From an uncultured Eubacterium sp. (GTDB taxonomy: Bacteria; Bacillota; Clostridia; Peptostreptococcales; Anaerovoracaceae): DNA of 64,000 nucleotides. Below are positions 35,717-44,842 of this stretch, in pieces. Position numbers and translations under genes: made by a program. Below the pieces are notes generated by a model that searched no databases, had not been told where the DNA came from, and was given only the letters and a program-made list of their open reading frames with translations. Numbering within the stretch: position 1 is the stretch's first letter; each line of letters opens with the position of its first letter. The stretch is taken from contig CAMNSS010000002.1 of assembly GCA_946555345.1 (NCBI GenBank), positions 62,001-126,000 on the forward strand, given 5' to 3'.

Positions 35717-36838
35717 TCAAAAATTCTCAATAATAGAAATATACGCCTCCAGCCCTTTCACAAGGATGTCTTCATTAAAATCAAACCGTTCAGAATGCAA
35801 CGCAATATCGTTTCCCGTCCCCAGCATAAACATAACGCAGGGAACACGAAGCCCGTAAAATGCGAAGTCCTCTGAAATCAGAAGCGGCTCGGCAAGCTCC
35901 GTAAGCGATAGGAAATCCAGCGACTTGTAAAGCGCAGGATCGTTGCACAAAATCGGATACCCTTCCGTATATTCGATGGAAAATTTTGCTCCGAGCCGTG
36001 CCTCGGCTTCCTCTGCCGCCTCCTGCACAAGCGCCTGAACCTTTTCAAATCGTTCATCCTCAAACGCACGGATCGTCCCGTCAATGCGGGCGGCGTCCGG
36101 GATGATATTGAACGCCGCCCCGCTGTTTAAAACGCCTGCGCAAAAAATCGTCTTTTCTTCCGCCGCCTTCACCGTCTCTATCAGCGCATCGTGCTTTGCA
36201 TACGCCCTGTCCACGAACCTGCAAGCGGCATGAAGTGCGTTGATTCCCTTTTCAGGCGCAGTCGCATGAGCCGATTTTCCCTTAACCTGCACCAGCATTT
36301 TCGTAAAGCGGGACATGAGGACGCCAGGCCTTGACCCGATTTCACCTGCAGAAAGGAATGGCCAGAGGTGAATGCCAAAAACCGCCTTCGTATTATGCCG
36401 CTCCAAAATGCCGCTTTCGCACAGTTCTTTTCCGCCTCTTGCGCCGCCCGACTCCTCTGCGGGCTGGAACATGAGCAGGATATTATAATGCAAATCATGG
36501 TCGTTCACGTATTTGGCAAGCCCCAGCAGCATCGCCATATGCCCATCGTGGCCACAGGCGTGCATTTTTCCCTCATGCTGCGATTTGTACGGCACCTCAT
36601 TGCACTCTGTAATCGGCAGCGCATCCATATCGGTACGAAACGCCAGCGTGCTGTCCGCGCCCTTATCGAAAAATGCACAGAGACCCGTTTCACAATGCTC
36701 TGTAATCTCACAGCCATACCCGCCGATCGCCTGCATGATATAATCCTTCGTCTTGTAAAGCGCCCGGTCCAGCTCAGGGATTTGATGCAAAGCCCTGCGG
36801 TGCGCACGGAGCGTTTCGGTATATCCAGCTATGCCCAT
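35717..36838 (-). CDS. M20-family amidohydrolase (N-acyl/N-carbamoyl amino acid)
   Basis: Metal-dependent M20D aminoacylase, 373 aa from the ATG with AAAGGAAG 7 nt upstream, 4 nt after amidohydrolase 2. Metal ligands lie in MHACGHDGHMAMLLGLA (about 94) and MFQPAEESGGARGG (Glu pair near 130), with the dimerisation domain (KGKSAHATAPEKGINALHAA) and LLISEDFAFYG at the end. Hippurate hydrolase, N-acetyl-amino-acid deacetylase or N-carbamoyl-cysteine amidohydrolase are all possible; the next gene favours the last. Confidence 0.88.
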   Translation of the reverse strand: MGIAGYTETLRAHRRALHQIPELDRALYKTKDYIMQAIGGYGCEITEHCETGLCAFFDKGADSTLAFRTDMDALPITECNEVPYKSQHEGKMHACGHDGHMAMLLGLAKYVNDHDLHYNILLMFQPAEESGGARGGKELCESGILERHNTKAVFGIHLWPFLSAGEIGSRPGVLMSRFTKMLVQVKGKSAHATAPEKGINALHAACRFVDRAYAKHDALIETVKAAEEKTIFCAGVLNSGAAFNIIPDAARIDGTIRAFEDERFEKVQALVQEAAEEAEARLGAKFSIEYTEGYPILCNDPALYKSLDFLSLTELAEPLLISEDFAFYGLRVPCVMFMLGTGNDIALHSERFDFNEDILVKGLEAYISIIENF

Positions 36839-36842
36839 AGCA

Positions 36843-38465
36843 TTACTTCCTTTCATATGTCATCTTGCCATTCATGAATGTCATGCAGACTGGAATCGCA
36901 TGGATCTGATACTTGTCTACATCAAACAGGTTTTCTTCTAAAACGACAAAATCCGCACACTTGCCAACCTCGATTGAACCCGTGATGTTTTCCAGCCTGT
37001 GCGTGTAAAGCGCGCCGTATGTATAACCGTCCAGCGTTTCATCGATGGAAAGGCTCTCGTCCATGCTCGTAAGGAATGGTGCGTCAGGCTGGCCGTATAC
37101 CCTTCTTGTCAAGCCCATTTCAATGCCTTTCAGCGGCTCGATGCCATAGTAATCCGCCGGGTAATCGCTTCCCAGGTTCAGGATAACGCCCATATCGACC
37201 ATTTCCCTGAAATTGAACTGGTGCGGCTGTAATTTTTCCGGCAGGAAGCTCATATCGCCGCCGAAGAACCATACTGTGGTCGTGTTGGCGATCACATCGT
37301 AATCCTTGAACAGATGCCTGTCTTCAGGAAGCACCATCTGCGTGTGGGCGTTGGTGATGCGCATTTCCTTGTATCCCGCTTCACGCACGGCTTTTGCCAT
37401 ATCCAGCGTATCCAGGATTGCTTTGTCCCCGATGGCGTGGACGTGGATGTCAAATCCAGCCTTCGCTGTCTCGATTCCGATGTTGGCGAACTTTTCCCCT
37501 TCAAATACGGTTGGGATCAATTCATCATCCCCTGGGAACGGTTCGGTCAAAGCCGCCGTATGCGCTTCCGGCGTACCATCGTTTAAAATCTTTAACGTAT
37601 GGATGGAAAACAGATCGCTATGGTATTTTTCGTGCAAATCCTTTAAGTGCGCAATCGCATCTTCAAAAGGAACTTCCGCTAGGCAGAATGTCGAACCGCT
37701 GATGTGTTGTTTGAGTTCTCCCGCATCTTCCATCTTCTTAACGATGTCGAAAATCGTATCTTCCATATAATCAAAGCAAGCCGCATCGCCAAGGCTCGTA
37801 ACGCCTGCCGCTGCATAGCGGTCGAAGATCGCCTTTAAGGAATCCTTCAATAGTTTCGGGTCAAATGGTTTAATCGCTCGGATGATCATGTTTTCGGCTG
37901 CCGTCTCCTTCACCCAGCCAGTCGGATTGCCGTCCGCATCACGCTGAAAATACTGAAAGCCTGGAACTGGGTCAGGCGTGTTCTTGTCAATCCCCGCCAC
38001 CTCCAAGGCCTTGGTGTTGCACCAGCCCTCATGGCCGCCGCCAGAAAGGAGAATGACTGGCTTGTCAGGGCATACAGCGTCCAGCATTTCCTTTGTCGGC
38101 TCTTCATCATGCCACAGCCATTCGGAATAGCCCATGCCGAAATACGCATTCCGTTCTGGGTGCGCGTCGATGAACTTCTTTAGCTCCGATTTTACCGTTT
38201 CCGCATCCCATTCAAAATCGATCACAAGGCCGAGGGCATAATAAGCGCCGAGGAATGGGTGGCAATGGCCGTCGGTGAAGCCCGGCAACAGCATCTTGCC
38301 CGCAAGGTCAAACACCTCCGTCTCATCACCGATATACGCCTTCACTTCATCATTTGCGCCGACGCATACGATTTTATCCCCTGAAACGGCAACGGCTTCC
38401 GCCCAGTCCCTGTTTTTGTTCAGTGTGTAGATTTTACCATTCAGAAATACCTTTGTTGCTTTCAT
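36843..38465 (-). CDS. YtcJ-like metal-dependent amidohydrolase 2
   Basis: Amidohydrolase_3 enzyme, 540 aa, start ATG 6 nt after GAGGTG. KVFLNGKIYTLNKNRDWAEA is nearly the same as in amidohydrolase 1; DGHCHP, KILNDGTPEAHTAAL, HVHAIGDKA, NAHTQMVLPEDRHLF and GSDYPADYYG give the metal centre. First gene of an apparent operon amidohydrolase-M20-ATC hydrolase-desulfidase; divergent from a GPH symporter with TTCAT..ATGAA palindromes in between. Substrate unknown. Confidence 0.9.
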   Translation of the reverse strand: MKATKVFLNGKIYTLNKNRDWAEAVAVSGDKIVCVGANDEVKAYIGDETEVFDLAGKMLLPGFTDGHCHPFLGAYYALGLVIDFEWDAETVKSELKKFIDAHPERNAYFGMGYSEWLWHDEEPTKEMLDAVCPDKPVILLSGGGHEGWCNTKALEVAGIDKNTPDPVPGFQYFQRDADGNPTGWVKETAAENMIIRAIKPFDPKLLKDSLKAIFDRYAAAGVTSLGDAACFDYMEDTIFDIVKKMEDAGELKQHISGSTFCLAEVPFEDAIAHLKDLHEKYHSDLFSIHTLKILNDGTPEAHTAALTEPFPGDDELIPTVFEGEKFANIGIETAKAGFDIHVHAIGDKAILDTLDMAKAVREAGYKEMRITNAHTQMVLPEDRHLFKDYDVIANTTTVWFFGGDMSFLPEKLQPHQFNFREMVDMGVILNLGSDYPADYYGIEPLKGIEMGLTRRVYGQPDAPFLTSMDESLSIDETLDGYTYGALYTHRLENITGSIEVGKCADFVVLEENLFDVDKYQIHAIPVCMTFMNGKMTYERK

Positions 38466-38878
38466 GACAAACACCTCATTTCAAAATAAATTCATTTATC
38501 ATTTTAACGGCTCAATATATTATATCATGAATACCCTTTCACCGGCATTCATGATTCGATGAACGCTTCCTTGCGCTGGCGCCGTTAGAATGCCCCGCGT
38601 TCATTATGCCATGAATTTTTCTGCCTTTTCACCAGCGTTCATGGCTCAATGAACGCCCCTGCGGCAATGCCGTATCAACAAATACGTTCATCATGCCATG
38701 AAGATATCGTATGTCCTTGGGGCTGGGTCAAGATACCGGTGTCAAAATCAAAAGAAAAATAATAAAATTCAGAAAATGCTCTTGCTTTCTATTGACTTTG
38801 CCCATGGGGCATAGTGTAGAGTGACACCGTGCAATAAATCAATTACTCATCATGAATTACAAAGCAAAGGAGGTTATT
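38466..38878. promoter_or_regulatory. Divergent control region with four TTCAT-N6-ATGAA palindromes
   Basis: Between amidohydrolase 2 and the symporter. TTCATNNNNNNATGAA occurs at 38548-38563, 38600-38615, 38638-38653 and 38687-38702. On the minus strand TATAAT (about 38520) lies before the amidohydrolase. The symporter promoter is listed separately. The four copies may be operators or another degenerate repeat family. Confidence 0.6.
38792..38822 (+). promoter_or_regulatory. 19-bp-spacer promoter of the GPH symporter
   Basis: TTGACT (38792-38797) and TAGAGT (38817-38822) separated by 19 bp with the dyad TGCCC ATG GGGCA in the spacer, as in MerR-family operators. Similar to the promoters at 25.01 and 58.27 kb. 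Confidence 0.6.
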
Positions 38879-40357
38879 ATGGAAAATCAAACTAATGCTA
38901 AACAAGATCTAATGATCAAAATTCCATTTTGGAAAAAAATCGGCTACAGCGTAGGCGGCGCGACCGATACGCTGGCATACGACTTTGTCGCACTGTTTTT
39001 GATGTTCTTCATGACCGATATGGCAGGCGTTTCGCCAGCAGTAGCAGGCACGATCGTATCGCTGGGCGTCATCTGGGACGTAATCACCGACCCGATCGTC
39101 GGCGCCCTCGCTGACAGGACGAAAACCAGGTTCGGCAAGAAAAGGACATGGCTGATCGTAGCCGTCCCTGTACTGCTGGTATCCTATTTGTTGCTGTTCA
39201 CTGACCTCGGCAATATGTCGGCAGGCGCAAAGAATGCATACTTTATCGTATTGTCCATGTGCTTCTGGACAGGATACACATTCTTCAGCGTACCTTACTA
39301 TTCGATGGGCGCATCGATGACGATGGACAACAACGAACGCTCCAAGATCAGGATGCTGGGCATGATCATCCAGTATGTAGGCATCTTTTTCTCCAACGTA
39401 GCGCCTACCATGATGGTTACGCTGCTTCTGAGCAGGGGCTTCTCCGACTATAACGCATGGCATTATACGGCATGGATGGCCGCAATCCTCTGTGTGATCA
39501 CATTGATCGTGGTCGTTATCTCGACCAAAAATATCGAGCTGGATATCGAAACAGAAGAATCCAGAAAGGCCAAGGAAGAAGCAAGGGCAGAAAAGAAGGA
39601 AAACTTCTTCAAGGAAGCTGTTGAAGCATTGAAAATTAAACCTTACCTGATGCTCGTTGTGATGAACCTGGCTTACAGGATCGCTTACTGCCTCATCATC
39701 ACTTGCATGGCTTACTTCCTGCTCTACTCCTGCGGGCTTTCCACGATGGAAATGAGCGCTTGCAACATGGTTATCTCCTTCGGCGGAGTCGTCGTTGTCG
39801 CTATCCTGATGAAGGTCGTTGATAAGGTTGACAAGGTAAAAGTATTCTGGATACTGAACATCTTTATCGGCGTTGTGATGATCATCGCAAATTTCATCCA
39901 CTTTACTAGCATGTGGGCAGTAATGATCCTGTTCATCTTCTATCTCTTCGGAAGCTGCGCATACTGGTCGCTCAATATGCCAATGATGTATGATACGGTG
40001 GAAGTAGATGAATTCCAGTCCGGAAGAAGACGAGAAGGAACGATGTTCTCCATCTACCTGTGCATCCAAAAAGTCGGATACGCTGTTGCAGCTTCCGTAG
40101 TCGGCCAAGTACTGGCTGCTACAGGCTATGACGATACCCTCGGCGCAGACAATCCGCAGAACGTACTGGATGCAATCCAGGGAATGTTCTGTCTGGGTTC
40201 CGGCATATTCTTCATCATCGCTGCGATCATCATGATCGCATATCCACTCAAGGGCGACGTTTACAAGAAGCTCTACGCACAGCTGGAAAAGAAGCGAGCT
40301 GGGGAAGAATACAACACCGAAGGCTTTGCACATGTGCTGAACAAGAAATACAGATAA
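38879..40357 (+). CDS. GPH-family (MFS_2) cation symporter
   Basis: Membrane symporter of 492 aa with twelve helices. The family signature is clear: IGYSVGGATDTLAYDFVALF, VSLGVIWDVITDPIVGALAD, RTKTRFGKKRTWLI. Members import glycosides, pentosides or hexuronides with Na+ or H+; some take other solutes. AAAGGAGG precedes the ATG at 38879. The cytosolic loop at about 220-245 is highly charged (ESRKAKEEARAEKKENFFKE). Divergent from amidohydrolase 2, hence perhaps uptake of its substrate. A terminator follows. Confidence 0.92.
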   Translation: MENQTNAKQDLMIKIPFWKKIGYSVGGATDTLAYDFVALFLMFFMTDMAGVSPAVAGTIVSLGVIWDVITDPIVGALADRTKTRFGKKRTWLIVAVPVLLVSYLLLFTDLGNMSAGAKNAYFIVLSMCFWTGYTFFSVPYYSMGASMTMDNNERSKIRMLGMIIQYVGIFFSNVAPTMMVTLLLSRGFSDYNAWHYTAWMAAILCVITLIVVVISTKNIELDIETEESRKAKEEARAEKKENFFKEAVEALKIKPYLMLVVMNLAYRIAYCLIITCMAYFLLYSCGLSTMEMSACNMVISFGGVVVVAILMKVVDKVDKVKVFWILNIFIGVVMIIANFIHFTSMWAVMILFIFYLFGSCAYWSLNMPMMYDTVEVDEFQSGRRREGTMFSIYLCIQKVGYAVAASVVGQVLAATGYDDTLGADNPQNVLDAIQGMFCLGSGIFFIIAAIIMIAYPLKGDVYKKLYAQLEKKRAGEEYNTEGFAHVLNKKYR

Positions 40358-40599
40358 GCATACGCCTTACATAGCCTAATATCATCGTATGGAAACATGA
40401 CGATGAATGACTTGAAAAGGACATCTCGAAAATGAACGGCTCGAGCGGATGACTTGAAATGAATGGCTTGGGGCGAGCAACTCGAAAGAAACTGATCGAG
40501 ATGAATGATTCGAGGCGAGCGGACCGAGGCGAATGACCGAAAATGAACGACTGAAAATGATTATCTAAAAATTGCGTAATTCATTGAAATTGCATACGG

Positions 40600-40643
40600 A
40601 CAAAGCTGGCTTCTCCGGTTCTCTGTCAGAGGCAGGCTTTGTT
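40600..40643. repeat. Hairpin element B, copy 1
   Basis: ACAAAGCTGGCTTCTCC ... GAGGCAGGCTTTGTT. Related copies at 48410-48445, 48467-48507 and 62374-62416. Confidence 0.75.
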
Positions 40644-40681
40644 GAGGGGAAGCGGCTCATCACCGCTTCCCCGTACCGCCG

Positions 40682-40716
40682 AAAACCCGGAAGGGCGATT
40701 GCCCATCCGGGTTTTT
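40682..40716 (+). terminator. Terminator after the GPH symporter
   Basis: AAAACCCGG...CCGGGTTTTT with inner GGGC/GCCC pairing and T-run. Confidence 0.8.
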
Positions 40717-40838
40717 ACTTTTAATCACAACGCCAAAAACCTGCAACGGCCATCCCGAAACGGAATTATGCGTTCCGTAATCAGAAATCCACTATTCCTA
40801 TGGACACTTCCATAGAAAAACCTTCTCCTAATCCTGCC

Positions 40839-43620
40839 TCACGCCTGCGTTAATTCCTGGTACATCCGCATCAGCTCCGCCACACAATCAGCCTCCGACA
40901 TTTCTTTGATATTAAATCCGTAGCCTTGCATGACAGCCCTGTCATTTGCCTGGTGTGCTTTCAATAGTTCTGGGTAAAGATACATTTCTTCACCGTATAA
41001 ATCTGCCGGGGTACTATTTGGATATAATGCACGTGCCATTAGAATTGCTTGTGCCGTATCCTCTATTTTTGATTTCTGTAATTCAGTTATCTGTGGCCAT
41101 GGAAAATTATTATAGACAACATCTTTAGAATAGCTGTAATCACTTTTTAACCGCATACAAACTACGCGTGTCCATGCCATATGTACATTGGATATGATTA
41201 TTCCAAAATCATATAATGACGCATCAGGTATAATTTGAACTCTGTCCGTAACAATCGTTCCCGCTTTTATAAACCCCATTGGAATATACCTTCTTGCCTG
41301 CGAAGATACTCGAGGAACAATAATAAAATCCTTTCTGACAGGCTGTGTCCGCTGTGCAAATAAAGTTGGCGTTTCCGCAAATTTCCTGATCACCGCAGCA
41401 ATACTGTTTTCTCTTGCAGCCTTACATTTCCTCACACGGTCTAACACCAACGGACATTTTTTTATTTCTTCCGGGGAAACCCCTTCTAACCAAAGGCACC
41501 ATCATCTTTGCCCTTTAATATATTCAGATGCGCCCAATAATGGATAAATAAACTTTTTGCTATATGGATCTTTTTTTATAAATTCTTCATAATCTGCATC
41601 CTCTATAATCAAATTGCCACCATCTGCAGGCTTATTGCCATATATCATTTTGGGTACATTGCAAATCGGCTTATTTCTGCTTCTAACCAAAATATTTTCA
41701 CCATCAAAAAGGTAATAATTTATATTTCGGGCTAATTTTCTTTCGCCATCATCAAACAAATACTTTGAAGACCTGTGAAATTTCGCAAATCCAATAATAA
41801 CACAGTGAACATGAGCTTTTATAGTTGCTTCACTATCCCACACAAAAGTTTTATATGCGAAGTTCAACACATCCCCTTCCATGAAGTCCCAAAAGCGAGA
41901 TACAGTTTCCCCCTGGACAATAGAATTTGTCGCAACAAACGCAACCTCTATTTTCGTACTGACAATAAAATCTGATGCTATCTTGAACCATGCACATACG
42001 AAATCCAGATTTTTTACTCCCGGAAACAATGCCTGCATATCTAATTTTTGTTCAGGCGTCATAAAAGTGAATCCATGAAACGGCGGATTCCCCATGATAT
42101 AATCCAGCTCATCTTTTGCGACAACGTCATTCCAGTCCATGCGCAGGGCGTTCCCTTCCACGATGTTCACATAGGATTTCAGCGGCAGGAAATCAAGGTT
42201 CAAGTGGATGATGTCTTCCGTCGCCTTCATCATCTGTGATTCAGCGATCCAGAGCGCAGTCCTGGCAACGGTAACGGCAAAATCATTGATTTCAATGCCG
42301 TAAAACTGCCCGATAGAAACTTTGATGGGGCTTTCCGTGCTACCGATGCCGCCCAGCATGATCTGCCCCGCGACCTGCCCTTTCTCTGCTTCCATCGTCA
42401 TCTTCAATATTTCATTCTCTATTTTTCTCAATGAAATATAGCTCTCCGTCAGGAAGTTCCCCGAGCCGCAGGCAGGGTCTAAAAAGCTTAGCCCTGCAAG
42501 CTTCTTCTGGAACTCTTCCAGTCTTGATTTCTTTGTTTTAGCAACAGCTATTGCCTTTATTTCTTCCAGTTCTTCCGTCAGCCCGTCAAGGAACAGCGGG
42601 TCGATGGCCTTGTGTATGTTCTCTATGGATGTGTAATGCATCCCGCCCGCGCGCCTTGTTTCCGGGTTCAGCGTGCTTTCAAACACTGCGCCGAAAATCG
42701 TCGGGCTGATCTCGCTCCAGTCAAAGTCCTCGCTGGCTTTCTTCAGGATAATCTCCCTGATTTTTTCCGTCATCTGCGGGATTTCTATATTCATATCAGA
42801 AAATAACCCGCCGTTTACGTACGGGAAGGCTGCCAGTTCTTCATCCATGTACGGGTCCCTGTCCTCGGGCCTGGCGTCCAGGGCTTGGAACAGTTCAATC
42901 AGCGCTTTCCGCAGGTCCCTGGTTTCAAAACGCATTAAATAATCATGGAACATGTTGCGCCTGCCGAAAATCCCTGCATCTTCCGCATACAGGCAGAACA
43001 CCAGCCGCACGCACAGCGCATTGAGGCTTTTCAGGCTTTCTTCATCCGTCGGGTCTTTGTACTGCTCCAGCAGTGCGTCATATAAACCGCCGACTAAATC
43101 CCCTGCCTGTATGGAGACTTCCATCTCCTTGCTGGTGCTTTCGATTTTTTCATTTAACAGGAACCCGAAACGGTAAAGCTCTGCCTGCAAATTCTCCAGC
43201 AGTACGATTTCCGGTTCTGTCCCTGGCTTGTTCATGTCATAAATATGGAATGTTTCAAAATTGCAGGCAACGATCCAGCGGGGGACCTCGTCGACGGGCA
43301 GATTATTGGCATAGTTCTTTGCCTGTTCATACGGGGTCAGCCGCCTGCCGCCTGACTGCGGGATCGCCTTGTCCAGGTCTTTGCCAAGGCTCTTCTGCTC
43401 GATGAGGACTTTCGTCCCCGCTATGTACCCGTCGATGAACTTTGTCTGCCCGCCTATCACGACTTCCTTTTCAAATTCTATCTTGTCCGCTGCATGGCCC
43501 ATGCCCAGGACGTCGGAAAGGAGCGACATCCAGAAACGCTGCGTGTCGCCTTTCATAGCCCTTGCCTTTCCATGTATTGATAAACCTGCGCGCCGCTTCC
43601 CTCTGTTCCGCATTCGTCAT
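40839..43620 (-). pseudogene. Broken MmeI-like type IIG restriction-methyltransferase
   Basis: A single-chain restriction/adenine methyltransferase of about 925 codons with two lesions. The true start is probably 43620 (GGAGGAAGCC then ATG; MTNAEQREAARRFINTWKGK). About 22 codons on, GGCTATGAAAGGC lacks two A needed to continue into KGDTQRFWMSLLSDVLG, a frameshift in an A-run. Later an in-frame TGA (41502-41504) falls between R and WCLWLEGVSPEEIKKC, in AAAGATGATGG, which looks like a 3-nt GAT duplication. Otherwise the domains are intact: nuclease-like IEQKSLGKDLDKAIPQSGG, motif I LDPACGSGNFL, motif IV MGNPPF, target recognition region, and the C-terminal LYPNSTPADLYG.....KAHQANDRAV helix. Confidence 0.85.
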
Positions 43621-44842
43621 GGCTTCCTCCGGTTGATTCCTTGATAAAGGTTTCACCCTTATCAAAAAATAGTTTCTTAATTTCATAATTGGCGTATTTG
43701 ATGGAAGGCTATTCCTTGCTTACGCCGCATTCATTTTAACATTTTTCTTCAATCCGGGCTATAGAGATTTCTGTAATGGCTCAAGTAAGCTCAAATCAAT
43801 GAAAAATACGATGCGTGGCTACACTGATTCTGTTTCAGCGGCAGGCTTTTTTGATATGTCCCAGATGTCCAGTGGACATCCGGGGCGGACTGGAAAATAC
43901 CGAAAAAAATATTTTCGATATAATAAAAAAATGCGGCACGCAGTTGCGCCGCATACGTACAGATTTGATGTTTTGCCGAGACCTGCATTTTTTGTAAAGA
44001 GGATTCCTTTTTTGCGAAAGATATAGAAGCATCCCTGCCCAATGTAAGCGAAATCACAAATGTTCACTAACGTTTCGTGACAGAAGATTCGGCTCTGCAA
44101 GGTTTTCTTGTATCAAGCTGATTACAGCCAGGTAAACGGATATCATTTGTGCCGACAACATGAAGCTTCACCGTTTTACAGTCTGAACAAACCAAAACGG
44201 TGAAACAATCGGAAATAAAGGGAAATTTACTAAACCAGTTATCCTGCCATGCTCTCCCGTATGGATTATTTCACCGTTTTCATAGAAATTCAGGGACAAA
44301 ACGGTGAAACAATCGGAAATAAAGGGAAATTTACTAAACCAGTTACCCTGCCATGTTCTCCCGTATGAATTATTTCACCGTTTCCATAAAAATTCAGGGA
44401 CAAAACGGTGAAGCAATCAAAGAAGTATCTGCACCGCTTCCTAACGACGCTTCTCAAAACGCTGTCTTGAAAGTGCAGGAAATATCAAAATGATATTTCC
44501 TGCACAGTGAAAAAAACAGTTTCCATCCCGCTATCAACTAATGCATACGGCTGGATTTACGTCCCGCCAGCCCGCTAGCAGCCAGCATATGCTATAGGCT
44601 TACGCTCCGCCATCATCCACCCTGGCTCGCAAACAGCAGGCAAATGGGGCGGAGCTTGCAGCCCACCAGCAAATTCCCCGCTAAGCAAAGAGATAAGCGG
44701 AATGAACCACAGTGAGGCTATTCGAGCCGCCGCAACTCGCCGCCAGCTAACAAAATGTGGCACGGCTTGCGAGCCGCTATCGGATTCCGCCGTCAACCAA
44801 GCAATCCCCACAAATTTCGCCCGCCGCGCACAAATGTCCCGC
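43621..44842. other. Gene-free 1.2 kb with tandem hairpin repeats
   Basis: No supported gene. Contains a degraded element B-like segment (about 43812-43850), the three tandem element A units (listed), and a perfect 15-bp hairpin (44473-44487 with 44491-44505, loop AAA, no T-run on its 3' side). Open frames on both strands around 43.8-44.1 kb overlap one another and lack ribosome binding sites. Confidence 0.6.
44166..44413. repeat. Three tandem 104-bp units, each with a hairpin element A
   Basis: Element A inverted repeats at 44167-44205, 44269-44309 and 44373-44413 are spaced 102-104 bp. The sequence between copies 1-2 and 2-3 is nearly identical (about 70 bp, CAATCGGAAATAAAGGGAAA onward, with three or four differences). 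The spacers are therefore repeats too, unlike a CRISPR array. Confidence 0.9.

Larger units (their letters stand above)
40358..40838. other. Intergenic: degenerate repeats, hairpin element B, terminator
   Basis: No gene. 40395-40560 consists of imperfect copies of a GAATGACTTGAAA-like unit (about 18-25 bp). Element B and the symporter terminator follow (listed). Confidence 0.65.

Noticed and set aside
38909-40333. 474-aa open frame antisense to the GPH symporter
   Set aside because: Shadow of the symporter: no ribosome binding site, His/Asp/Gln-rich translation with no family likeness, while the plus strand encodes a clear transporter.
41502-41504. In-frame TGA read as selenocysteine
   Set aside because: The TGA sits between R and W of a conserved RWCLWL segment where no residue is expected, and is explained by a GAT duplication; the gene also has an N-terminal frameshift.
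44166-44413. CRISPR array
   Set aside because: Units are 104 bp and the spacers are themselves near-identical; no cas genes are present.
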